Origin: Muricea muricata
Taxonomy: Eukaryota; Cnidaria; Anthozoa; Malacalcyonacea; Plexauridae
NCBI GenBank assembly: GCA_963855995.1
Contig: OY979719.1
Span: 7,068,001 to 7,132,000 of the forward strand
DNA: 64,000 nt
Reading direction: 5' to 3'
Position numbers and translations under genes: made by a program
Notes under the pieces: model-generated
What the model saw: only the letters and a program-made list of their open reading frames with translations
Told to the model about the DNA's origin: nothing
Database searches by the model: none
Shown: positions 55,533 through 63,999 of the stretch, piece by piece
Layout of the letters: each line of letters begins with the position of its first letter
Numbering within the stretch: the stretch's first letter is position 1

Positions 55533-58500
55533 TTATACATCTGCTAAAAATGGGCAGCGTCCAGTATTACTATCGTAACGATCAACAACTTTAGAAACAC
55601 TGTACGTATTAGCTCTGGAAGAAAAAAACGTAGTGATTCGATGTGCTTTTATCTTGCCGTCACCCTTCAAATATAATTGAACACTTTCTTTGATAATGCT
55701 CTCGCACTTCCTCAGTGATGGTAAGCACCAATTTAGCTTCGTTCTGCGGGCAAGCGTGTCATTTGCTTGGCCGCCTGACTGTTGCTGGGCCCGCATTGCG
55801 CTGTAGTAGCTCTCAGCGATTGCCTCTGGCCCACCTTTTGCCAAGACGACATCAACCATCACACATAAAGGTGCTTTTGCTATTGAATACACTTCTTCCT
55901 GGGAATAAAATGAAGCATAAACGCTTTGTTCGTGCAAGCGGACAGTATGCTCTTCCCCATCGTTATACCTCAAAGTGTACATCACATCAAATAAGCTGTC
56001 TGGATTGCTTAGTGTAAACTCAACAAGATCAGCATCTCTTTTCTTTAACGGATTATTGCACTTATCTATGAACCAGTGAGGACAAAACCTATTCCAGACA
56101 CCCGCAAAAACAGCTTCCTTTATGCGCAACATGTTTCGATGAGCCAAACGTTCGTCGAAGTCCATACCCGATGAGATAATGTGGGGGAGATTAGAGATAC
56201 TCTTCATGACAACTTTGCTTTCCTCCACGCCATAGCTTTCATATTCACCTTCACACACTGAGAGCTTTACGTTTCCGTTTTCTTGACGGTGACCACATTG
56301 CAGACTCACTAAGCTACCTGCATCAAAGATTTCAAGCTGCACCAAAAATGGCTTTGAAATTACAGAGTTAATTCTGCTGTCCACAGCATTCATTAGATCT
56401 AGTGCGAACTGATTATGATCGCGTTCTATATCTTCCTCTTCTCGCACTTTCCAAGTGTAAAGTTTTGCTGAGTTGCCAGGAGTATTATGGTCGGAATCAG
56501 TTTTGGTTATGAGCCAGCCTTCCAAAAGATCCACTCCTTGAAACTGACCCCCAGGTTTGATGGAAGATTTAACTTTTGCCAACCGTTTGTAGAATGCTTG
56601 ATCCCCACGGGAACCTTTTTCTATCTCTGATTTTACTTTTGGCCACCATAGCTTTAACTTCCACACTGGGCAGTCGAGTGATTGCACACGAAGTATGAGA
56701 TTAACGATTGGCTCGAGTGTATCAAGAAAAGCCAGCAAATCAGATACAAAATCTGAACCCAAAATCTTGTATTGGGTCTCTTCGTCTTCGTCCCTGTTCG
56801 GGTTTAAAAGGTCGAATGCCTTGCAGAACGCATTGTAACTTCGCTCGATTTTGGTCCACTGCTCGTATGAAAAACTGGTAAAGCGTTGTGTGGCATATGA
56901 CACTGGTCTCAGTACATCTTTGTCTACCAACTGAAGAAACGCGAAGCCTTTTCCATGTGCAAGTAAAGTATTAAAAACATTACAGCGCTTAATAAACCTT
57001 TGGAAGTGGATTCCACTTGGTGTTTGGGAGTCCTTCACATCCAGAACACCTAAATTTATTAGATGTGCTGCGTCCCACGTAACTGGCAAGGACATGTCAA
57101 CACAATCTTCAGCTTCGACCCCAAGAGTTCTTTCGATAAGCTTTTCACGAAATCCACTAGCTTGGTGATAAGGACCATCAGCAGCTACCCCACAGAGTCT
57201 TGTAGTGACATCCTTAGCAAAGTTATCTTCAATAGCTTGAAGAAGGATATCGGCAAGTTTTTCATATGTGGCTGCTTGAAATTCATTGTAGATCACTGGC
57301 GCTGCAACTGGAATAGGACAAGGCGTTCCTTTGTTGTCACGAGCGACAATGAGAACTGCCTGATTGGTCGTTCTGGATGGCGTTGCCTTGTCCACGGTTG
57401 CCCAGAAATGGGGCGGTAAGAGGGTGGAAGTAAGTGGTTGCATCAACCATTTCTTCATTCTTGCATTCACGGTGATTTCCAGGCAAGAAAGAATGTCATT
57501 AAAATTGTTTCTTCCATGCCCAATGGTACCTACGTTTGCAGAACAGCAGGCTAAAAAAGAAATTAATGTTTCCAGGTGTTTTCCAGCTGCTCCCATTTTG
57601 ATATCAACAATCGCTGCCCGAAAAATATTTGATGTGTTTGTGACTTGCTTTTCTTCCAAGACTTTCCGTTGTTTGTAGATCTCCATTGCCTTTTTGTGTT
57701 GTTTTGATCCAATGCCAACGAGACACAAATGCTCACTACAGGCGTTTTTTTGATGGTACCATGTTTCGTTGTGGCCTTTTATAAGAGCTTGTGTTTTATC
57801 CTTTTTCAAAAAGATTCCGGTAGCCAGAGTACCGCAGCCGGACGAATTTAGGACTTTTTGAGCCTGCAATGGAGTAAGTTTTCCCAAAGAAGGTTTAGCT
57901 TCTTGGTGTAGCAGGAAGCAAGGAAGACAACGTAGCACTGCCGTTTCGGTAGGTTCATCGTAGAACCATTGAAGAAGAGGCGAAGCATCACCCAATTCAA
58001 TGATATTATTTGCCTCCCGTATTTTATTCACCGATATTCTTACTTCACTGTCCTCGAAAGCCAGTTCGGTCAAAGATGCATGATATTTGCTGATATTGTC
58101 CATCTTTATGGATAAGTTGGAAATAGCATCCATTACCTTTTCAAGTGTTACGTCATCTTCTGAAACATATGGATGATCAGCAGAGTAACATAGCAGCGTC
58201 GACTGGCTCTTGGGTGCTAGTTTGTGCTTGTTTAGGCTTCGTCCATCATCAACCTCTTCACCCAGGAACTCATGAGTCTGAATTGAAGACGGTATATCTT
58301 TTTCTTCTAAATCTTGAAACGAAGCAGACAAAAAATCATGGGAAGACTCTTTAGTTGAATCGTCAATTGACAAAGACTCGACATTAGACACTGAACAAAC
58401 ATCCGATTTGTCGGGAAGAGACTTTTCTTCGAGGCGAAATTCCAGTTGGGACTGCAAAGCATCTGCTTCAATTTCCAATGTTTTTCCTATTACTGTCTCA

Positions 58501-58682
58501 GTAGAATCGCTTTTTTGAAAATTTTCTGTTCCCACATATTTCTTTCTTAACTCTTGCACATCTAGTGCATTTGAAGGGACAAATTTGCACGTTTCTTGAT
58601 TAGGTGGAGCGTGCCACCGATCTTTATGGCGTTTTATGCTTGATGGATCAATTCTGCAAATACTTGCACATTTTTCATCCAT
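55533..58682 (-). CDS. hAT-like transposase, main exon, 1049 aa
   Basis: Intact. N-terminal zinc finger of BED/C2H2 type: an ICRHC pair lies just upstream of the ATG in the open frame and RHKDRWH at residues 18-24 gives the His pair. A Ser/Glu-rich linker follows (30-190). The catalytic region holds ATVDKATPSR (about 430, first Asp), CGVAADGPYH (about 500, second Asp) and WDAAHLINLGVLDV (about 540), resembling the hAT DDE layout; KLKLWWPKVK near 700. The C-terminal part (FCPHWFIDKCNNPLKKRDADLVEF, about 890) is in the place of the hAT dimerisation region. The frame seems open upstream of 58,682 to an A9 run near 58,743, so more coding exists. Confidence 0.72.
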   Translation of the reverse strand: MDEKCASICRIDPSSIKRHKDRWHAPPNQETCKFVPSNALDVQELRKKYVGTENFQKSDSTETVIGKTLEIEADALQSQLEFRLEEKSLPDKSDVCSVSNVESLSIDDSTKESSHDFLSASFQDLEEKDIPSSIQTHEFLGEEVDDGRSLNKHKLAPKSQSTLLCYSADHPYVSEDDVTLEKVMDAISNLSIKMDNISKYHASLTELAFEDSEVRISVNKIREANNIIELGDASPLLQWFYDEPTETAVLRCLPCFLLHQEAKPSLGKLTPLQAQKVLNSSGCGTLATGIFLKKDKTQALIKGHNETWYHQKNACSEHLCLVGIGSKQHKKAMEIYKQRKVLEEKQVTNTSNIFRAAIVDIKMGAAGKHLETLISFLACCSANVGTIGHGRNNFNDILSCLEITVNARMKKWLMQPLTSTLLPPHFWATVDKATPSRTTNQAVLIVARDNKGTPCPIPVAAPVIYNEFQAATYEKLADILLQAIEDNFAKDVTTRLCGVAADGPYHQASGFREKLIERTLGVEAEDCVDMSLPVTWDAAHLINLGVLDVKDSQTPSGIHFQRFIKRCNVFNTLLAHGKGFAFLQLVDKDVLRPVSYATQRFTSFSYEQWTKIERSYNAFCKAFDLLNPNRDEDEETQYKILGSDFVSDLLAFLDTLEPIVNLILRVQSLDCPVWKLKLWWPKVKSEIEKGSRGDQAFYKRLAKVKSSIKPGGQFQGVDLLEGWLITKTDSDHNTPGNSAKLYTWKVREEEDIERDHNQFALDLMNAVDSRINSVISKPFLVQLEIFDAGSLVSLQCGHRQENGNVKLSVCEGEYESYGVEESKVVMKSISNLPHIISSGMDFDERLAHRNMLRIKEAVFAGVWNRFCPHWFIDKCNNPLKKRDADLVEFTLSNPDSLFDVMYTLRYNDGEEHTVRLHEQSVYASFYSQEEVYSIAKAPLCVMVDVVLAKGGPEAIAESYYSAMRAQQQSGGQANDTLARRTKLNWCLPSLRKCESIIKESVQLYLKGDGKIKAHRITTFFSSRANTYSVSKVVDRYDSNTGRCPFLADV

Positions 58683-58701
58683 CTTCCTCTGTAAGGATAG
58701 C

Positions 58702-58935
58702 TCAAAGCAATGACGGCAAATGTACTTGTGTGTATTTTTGTCTTTTTTTTTCCAACAATTGTCTTCTTTTCTTCTCTGGAATAACCACTTTTTCAGCAGG
58801 ACAGCTTTTTTTCCAATCCCAAACCAACTGCCTCTTTTGTGTGGAGTTCACTTTATCACATTTTGGTTTTCCTGGAATAATATTTATTTTACTTCTTGCA
58901 TGACACTTAACTTGATTACAATTACAACACAGCAA
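58702..58935 (-). CDS. Possible transposase middle exon
   Basis: Basic, helical frame (KCDKVNSTQKRQLVWDWKKS, PEKKRRQLLEKKRQK). A splice acceptor TATTATTCCAG precedes GKPKCDK near 58,877. It leads into the zinc-finger frame, with a frame change at an A9 run near 58,743, which may be a real mutation or a sequencing slip. Exon limits are uncertain. Confidence 0.4.
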   Translation of the reverse strand: MLCCNCNQVKCHARSKINIIPGKPKCDKVNSTQKRQLVWDWKKSCPAEKVVIPEKKRRQLLEKKRQKYTQVHLPSLL

Positions 58936-59001
58936 ATTACTATATACATTAATCCTGCATTTCTAGTATTCTCAACTTAAATAATTTCTGAAAAAATGTA
59001 C

Positions 59002-59161
59002 CTCCAGCAATACTGCATGTGTTGCAAACCACTTTTTGTCCATAGCCCTCCTCCCCGACTGGTGTTCCACATTTGAATAAATGGACCCACTTGTTGCACC
59101 TGGTACATTGATGGGCTTGGCCCACTACTGAACCACAGACATGGCAATTACTCTCATCCAT
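59002..59161 (-). CDS. Transposase first exon with PHD-like zinc finger
   Basis: MDESNCHVCGSVVGQAHQC..CNKWVHLFKCG..VVCNTC: Cys/His spacing C-x2-C, C-x2-C-x4-H and C-x2-C fits a PHD/RING-like finger. It ends at G|GTACAT, a good splice donor (59,002). A separate zinc finger exon before a transposase core suggests chromatin targeting. Splicing to the main exon is inferred. Confidence 0.55.
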
Positions 59162-59164
59162 CTT

Positions 59165-60320
59165 ATAAGATTGCACATGAAATGAGAAAATGATAAAAAA
59201 TGATTGGTACCAACTGATTGTTTACATCATTTTTACTTTTGCATCATGCACCTTGCACAGGGATTTTTTTAATAAGAAGAATGGAAGTTGATACATATTC
59301 AAATATACAATTTCCCATTTCAAACTTATAAAACCCACACTTGGGAAAGTTGTACACATGACACATCTTGTGTTATGTTCCATTTTTATAATATTCAAAT
59401 TTACACGTTTGGGATTTTTTAAAAAATCCTGTGATTTGCTAATAATTTCAGATTTCATATTAATCAATTAATGGAAGGATTTTCAACATGGGAATTAAAC
59501 TCTTTCTGGAGTTTTACAGTTCTCTAATTCATGATTCATGTAATCCATATACTAATGAGAAATAAATCTTGCATGTATGTAAATATCAGTAAATGGTAGT
59601 GTGTGCATGGATTACATGAACCATGAATTGGAAAATACTAGAAAGAGCTTATTTAATTTGGTTTCAAATAAGTGAAATAACAAGTATGTCAAGATATTGT
59701 AAATTTATTTTAGTGTCTTGATTTGGAGTAATTTACTCTACAGAACTATTTATGTTATGTATCCGAGGGGCAGGTAGTAACTGTATCACAGTATGCAAAT
59801 AAGCGCTTTCTATATACATATTAATCAACTAACCAGAGAAAATTTGCATAAATACTTAAATTAATGAAGGCATGGAGGATTTAATTAAGTAAATAATTTA
59901 AAAAATCATGTTAAATACTTTGATGGTTTCATAGGTATTAACACTATGGATTAAAATACCTGTCTCGGTCACATTGTTTTATATTGATAGTGTTCTCGTC
60001 CTGAATGTATGCGAATTGTTGATTCACGCCGTGTCGCCGTGGCGAAAAACGAATTCTGATTGTAATTCTTTTCACGTTCTGTCAAATCATCTCTCGAACT
60101 TGCAATGTCAAAATTTTCCGACGAGCGAGCGCCGAGCTGAGCCGGAGCGACTCGCCGGCGGCCGGTTGGCAGATGCTAATTCCTGAAATTTAAAGCTGGC
60201 AATTGGGAACCGAGTTTCGCGTCAAATGTACGGCTTGTTGGGACAAGAAATCTTATTTGTCAAGCGTTGGCTACTTGTTTAATTATAAATATAATAGTGA
60301 CAACGTATATTTTGAAACGC
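59165..60320. other. Non-coding 5' part of the hAT-like transposon
   Basis: Upstream of the first transposase exon; AT-rich with no gene. A small inverted pair occurs at about 59,528-59,555 (CATGATTCATGTAATCCATA) and 59,605-59,635 (TGGATTACATGAACCATGAA). A GC-rich patch (60,118-60,172, GAGCGCCGAGCTGAGCCGGA) may mark the promoter. Confidence 0.5.
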
Positions 60321-60927
60321 ATCACGCCCGCTGCCCGCAGCATCAAGGCACGCCAAGAACGCTAAAAAAGCACTTACGCCAGTACGCCAAGGTGTCAAAT
60401 TAGACGCAACTCACGCCAATACGCCGGATACATTTACAAGTGCACGCCGGATTTCTCCGAAGTAACGTACATGGAATGCACCCTGGCCTCAAACAGTCTG
60501 TCTTCTAGGCAAGTGGAGATATAATCTCACCAATTTCCAATCGATGCGACGCAATAAATTCAAACGTTGCTGCAGTAAAGAACACTGAATTATTTCTTGC
60601 TGATTTAGTCATATACTAAAATTTCTAGGCTTTTTCATGCTTTTATTTCATAATTTCATGTTTTAAATCCGAAAAATATACGTAAACAACATGCGGACCG
60701 CGTGATACCCCCCTGCTAAAAGCCTTGCACTAGAGCAAATACTGTACATAACATGAAGTTTCCAATGAAAAATATAAGACATTTTGATGAAAAATTTCGA
60801 TGTTTGATCGCAAAAACAAAGAAACTGCAGGTTTTTGCGAGTGACAACAAGTGAATTCGTACTCAGCGTATAAAAATCTATAGTTTCATGTTAAATTAAA
60901 TTAGTGCCCGAGGGGGGGCAACGAAAA

Positions 60928-61087
60928 TCGTTTTCTAAGCGACTTTTTGGGCGAGGGAATACGGCCTATACGTTTGGAAATAAAAAAAGAAGTGACAACA
61001 TCAGACTTGGACTGCTACGTTTTCGCTATTGCAGACGGTGCGATTGACATTAGCGGGACACAACTTAACGGGGACGCTAATTACTAA
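60928..61087 (+). pseudogene. Major capsid protein, C-terminal part
   Basis: Open in one frame to TAA at 61,085-61,087: RPIRLEIKKEVTTSDLDCYV, FAIADGAIDISGTQLNG. The CYVFAIADG block ends the second jelly roll of Polinton capsids. It was joined to 47,158-48,300 before the 12.6-kb insertion; the frames on either side now differ by one base. Confidence 0.82.
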
Positions 61088-61089
61088 AT

Positions 61090-61683
61090 ATGCAGACACC
61101 ATTCCATATGATTATCGTAGGTATGAAAGCGTGTGGGAAAACACATTACCTTTTGGAAATGCTAGAAAAAGAATACAAGAACCATTTCGACTATATTCTC
61201 ATCGTTTGTCCAACCTTAGGAGATAACAAAACCTACCAACAATGGAAGTATTTAGCCGACCCAGACGTCTACGCATTACACGTCGAACACGATAACGTGG
61301 AAAATATTCTCCGTGAAATTACACATTTTGCAAAAAATACAAACAGGCTCATCATCCTCGACGATTGTGCATCTAGCAAAGACGTTAAAAATAGAACGAG
61401 CGAACTCGTAAAATTAGGGTTCTCCGGTCGACATATCGGATTAAGTACAATTGTCGTCACGCAACAACTTAACTCTATTGCAAAACCGTACAGAATGAAT
61501 ATTTCAAAACTCGTCACGTTTTACAACGCGTGCAAAGACGACATGAAATATATTTTCAACAATTATCTCAATATCGAAAAAGACGAAGAAAAAAGAATTA
61601 TAGGCACGTTAAAAAATAACGACTACGCACGATTAGAAATTTTAACGACAAGACCTTACACACATCAAGTTATCATTCCATAA
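61090..61683 (+). CDS. A32-like genome packaging ATPase, 197 aa
   Basis: Intact. Walker A GMKACGKT (residues 11-18), Walker B LIILDDC (about 96-102), a following sensor-like STIVVTQQLNSI (about 128) and FYNACKDDMKYIF. FtsK/HerA-superfamily ATPases of this kind pump DNA into capsids. Begins two bases after the capsid stop, so the pair was co-expressed before the insertion. Palindrome 6 follows. Confidence 0.92.
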   Translation: MQTPFHMIIVGMKACGKTHYLLEMLEKEYKNHFDYILIVCPTLGDNKTYQQWKYLADPDVYALHVEHDNVENILREITHFAKNTNRLIILDDCASSKDVKNRTSELVKLGFSGRHIGLSTIVVTQQLNSIAKPYRMNISKLVTFYNACKDDMKYIFNNYLNIEKDEEKRIIGTLKNNDYARLEILTTRPYTHQVIIP

Positions 61684-61711
61684 TTTCAAAACCTTTTAAA
61701 GGTTTTGAAAT
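61683..61711. terminator. Intergenic palindrome 6
   Basis: ATTTCAAAACCTTT, T, AAAGGTTTTGAAAT: perfect 14-bp arms, overlapping the ATPase stop and eight bases before the next ATG. Confidence 0.63.
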
Positions 61712-61718
61712 ATAAAAA

Positions 61719-61847
61719 ATGCTAACGCAACGTGAAAAATTCCTTATCGTTCTTACCATGTGCCTAACGTTTACGTTTTCGCTCCTCGTGCTCACGTTCC
61801 CCATGACGGCTATTCTTACCGTTTTTTTAATCCTAAAACATTTATAG
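61719..61847 (+). CDS. 42-aa hydrophobic peptide
   Basis: MLTQREKFLIVLTMCLTF then SLLVLTFPMTAILTVFLI: a short charged start and two hydrophobic stretches, enough for a transmembrane hairpin. Starts right after palindrome 6, ends five bases before the next ATG. Small viral membrane peptide of unknown role. Confidence 0.6.
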   Translation: MLTQREKFLIVLTMCLTFTFSLLVLTFPMTAILTVFLILKHL

Positions 61848-61852
61848 TAAAA

Positions 61853-62008
61853 ATGGGAAAATTAGAAGACATAGCACGAGAAATAGCTAAATCGATGAAT
61901 GACGACGAAAATTATGAACATAATTATATAATAGCACTTAAATGTCTCCAATTAGCTGAAGGTTTTTTTAAATCCATTAGAGCTTTAATTGGTCGGAGAG
62001 ATGAATAA
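61853..62008 (+). CDS. 51-aa helical peptide
   Basis: MGKLEDIAREIAKSMNDDEN, then YIIALKCLQLAEGFFKSIRA: amphipathic helices, no hydrophobic anchor. Start at 61,853 is preferred since the longer frame overlaps the 42-aa gene. Palindrome 7 overlaps its stop. Confidence 0.6.
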   Translation: MGKLEDIAREIAKSMNDDENYEHNYIIALKCLQLAEGFFKSIRALIGRRDE

Positions 62009-62034
62009 TTCATAACGTTATGACGTTATGAATT
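62007..62034. terminator. Intergenic palindrome 7 (convergent ends)
   Basis: AATTCATAACGT, TATG, ACGTTATGAATT: perfect 12-bp arms filling the gap between convergent stops at 62,008 and 62,037. Confidence 0.63.
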
Positions 62035-62036
62035 TC

Positions 62037-62408
62037 CTATTCAGGATTTAATTTTTTATCGGCAACGTGTGCACCAACCGTAATCCCACCAGATACTAAC
62101 CCAACCAAAGGAACGTACGGTGTTGAATAACCAATGATCCTTTTCACGTCGCGTTTAAACAACTCGTTCTTACCGAGATCGTCCTCTAGCGATACGTTGT
62201 CTTTGACGAGATCTAACTTCATCATGAGTTCGGATATTTTCGTGATAAGCACGCCCGTCACTTTGTCGTTGACTTCATCTAATTCTTGCCGTTGATATTC
62301 GTCGTAAATTTTTTTTAATGTTTCGTCCGTGGCATTTTCGATATATTTTGCTGTATGTTTAATTTTTTTTTCGGCCACTAATCGTAATAATTCTTTGTAT
62401 TCTTCCAT
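62037..62408 (-). CDS. Hypothetical coiled-coil/membrane protein, 123 aa
   Basis: Intact. Long charged helices (EEYKELLRLVAEKKIKHTAK; LITKISELMMKLDLVKD) and a hydrophobic Gly-rich C-terminal patch (YVPLVGLVSGGITVGAHVA). Follows the fibre gene with a five-base gap on the same strand, so it may assist virion assembly at the vertex. No family recognised. Confidence 0.68.
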   Translation of the reverse strand: MEEYKELLRLVAEKKIKHTAKYIENATDETLKKIYDEYQRQELDEVNDKVTGVLITKISELMMKLDLVKDNVSLEDDLGKNELFKRDVKRIIGYSTPYVPLVGLVSGGITVGAHVADKKLNPE

Positions 62409-62413
62409 TTTAT

Positions 62414-63157
62414 TTATAATTTCAATAACCGTTTAAAACTGAAAAACGTGTCTGATGTAAAACTCATAGTCTTGTTATTATCGGGTTCGAACACAAAATA
62501 GATAGCGTTCCCTAAAACTTCGTCAGAACCCCGTGATCCTAAATGTTGCATAACGAATTCGTACGTTTTTCCATTCTCGTAGTCTTTAGACAAACCTATT
62601 TCTACACCGTCAACAGTTGTACCCCTGTTAAAAAAAGTTCCCCTAATGAATACTTTTTTACCAGTAGCACGATGAAAATAACCACCCTGAGCATTATCTT
62701 GTTTAACCTTATTCGTTAAACCCCAACTCCAATACTTATATTTTGTCCATGCATTGTACCCAGACCCACCACAATCACCCCACAACGCTATGTTGTACCC
62801 TACAGACGACGTTAACACGATGTTCATTTCGTAAGCGTAAATACCTTTTGGAAGTTTTGGCGTGACGCTAAAAGCAATTTGATAACTACTACCGACTTTG
62901 GAAAAGTCTACGATGGTGTCACTACGACCGTTAAATGGCGTGTCGACCATATCGTCAATGTGAGTTATCGTATGCGTAGTCATCGTTCCTTCAAATGTTA
63001 AAATGTTTAAATTATCGGTATGATGCATATCTGAATAAGCTTTCGTTACGGGTTCGCCGGAAGTTTCAGGAAATGGTAAATTTAAAATACGGTTATTGTT
63101 CATATCAATATCCGCATCTTTTTTAACGTACTGAGAATCCGTAAAATCTTTCGACAC
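62414..63157 (-). pseudogene. Fibre protein, C-terminal head part
   Basis: 247 codons. Starts within a repeat DIDMNNNRILNLP..EPVTKAYSD like those of phage and viral fibres, then a beta-rich head (YQIAFSVTPKLPKGIYAYEM, SVGYNIALWGDCGGSGYNAW, GKKVFIRGTFFNRGTTVDGV, FVFEPDNNKTMSF). The collagen-like piece upstream (63,193-63,999) reads into it with a frame change near 63,193, so the two are one former gene. The head probably binds a receptor. Confidence 0.78.
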
Positions 63158-63192
63158 GGCCGCCGTACCTTCGGATGGATTAGGGTTTAATC

Positions 63193-63999
63193 CTAAACTT
63201 CGTGACCGTCCATTCCAATATTATCTTGCATCGTAAACCCAGAATGCGTTAAGTAAACCCTATTCGCATATTGTTTTGTAATGGGGTCGTTTGCTAATGT
63301 TGGATCTGGAAGGTTTTCGATCTTATGCTTATCCATGTCGATGTCACCTTGCATCGTAAACCCTGTACCGGATAGCCCACCAGAACCAGGAGGCCCTTGG
63401 TTACCTGTGTCCCCTTTTGGTCCTGTATTACCTTTGTCACCTTTTGGACCTTGTGAGCCTGTATCGCCTTTGTCACCTTTTGGCCCTCGCGTGCCTGCAT
63501 TACCTTTGTCACGTTTTGACCCTTGTGGTCCCGTATCTCCTTGGTCACCTTTTGGGCCTTGCGCACCTGTATTGCCTTTGTCCCTTTTTGACCCTTGTGG
63601 TCCCGTATCTCCTTGGTCACCTTTTGGACCTTGCGGTCCCGTATCCCCTTTGTCACCTTTTGGACCTTGCGGGCCCGTATCTCCTTTGTCACCTTTTGAA
63701 GAACCACCACTGCCTTTGTCCCCTTTCGGCCCCTGCGGTCCTGTATCCCCCTTGTCGCCTTTAGGACCTTGTGGGCCTACATCCCCTCTATCACCTTTTG
63801 GCCCTTGCGCACCTTTATCCCCTTTTGGTCCCTGCGCACCTGTGTCACCTTTTGGTCCCTGCGCACCTGTGTCACCTTTCGGACCTTGTGACCCCGTATC
63901 TCCTTTGTCACCTTTTGGACCCCGTTGTCCACCACCACCAGAATAATGTGTGTCCGCATAACTTTTCGTAACGGGTTCCGAACCCGTTGATGGATTCGG
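63193..63999 (-). pseudogene. Fibre protein, collagen-like shaft (continues off the window)
   Basis: On the minus strand, codons from 63,999 down encode TGSEPVTKSYADTHYSGGGG, then about sixty G-X-Y triplets (GPKGDKGDTGPQG type) from about 63,945 to 63,385 with one short interruption (GSGGSSKGD), then repeats DIDMDKHKIENLPDPTLAND and DNIGMDGHEV before a stop at 63,193-63,195. The shaft would form a triple helix. The GTCACC/CCTTTTGG strings of the plus strand reflect this. The start lies beyond the right edge. Confidence 0.85.

Larger units (their letters stand above)
54881..60486 (-). mobile_element. 5.6-kb hAT-like DNA transposon with perfect 8-bp TSD
   Basis: CCTCAAAC at 54,873-54,880 and 60,487-60,494 is a perfect 8-bp target duplication. 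Both ends read CCAGGGTGCATTCCATGTA inward. Sub-terminal DNA on both sides carries many TACGCC/ACGCCGG words (54,899-54,985 and 60,325-60,450), likely transposase binding sites. It encodes a large transposase on the minus strand (55,533-58,682 plus upstream exons). The duplication length and the CxxH-like AAHLINL region suggest hAT or a hAT-like group. Possibly still complete. Confidence 0.9.
48307..60927. mobile_element. 12.6-kb long-TIR element inside the capsid gene
   Basis: Ends TTTTGTTGCCCCC at left and the inverse GGGGGGGCAACGAAAA at right, followed by CTCGGGCACTAATTT on both. The inverted repeats run about 450 bp (to 48,760 and from 60,490), and their continuation (48,780-48,970) pairs with 54,700-54,872, so the full arms are about 650 bp, the right one split by the hAT-like insertion. 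TCGTTTAG / TCGTTTTC flank it (6 of 8). No own transposase is seen, so it is non-autonomous. Without its insertions (49,196-50,391, 50,396-53,426, 54,881-60,486) it would be about 2.8 kb. Confidence 0.87.

Noticed and set aside
55715..58354. Plus-strand frames opposite the transposase
   Set aside because: Shadows of the long minus-strand transposase; no domains.
63281..63946. Plus-strand Pro/Ser-rich 221-codon frame
   Set aside because: It is the antisense shadow of the minus-strand collagen repeat (GGX codons read backwards as CCN-type Pro codons). No other support.
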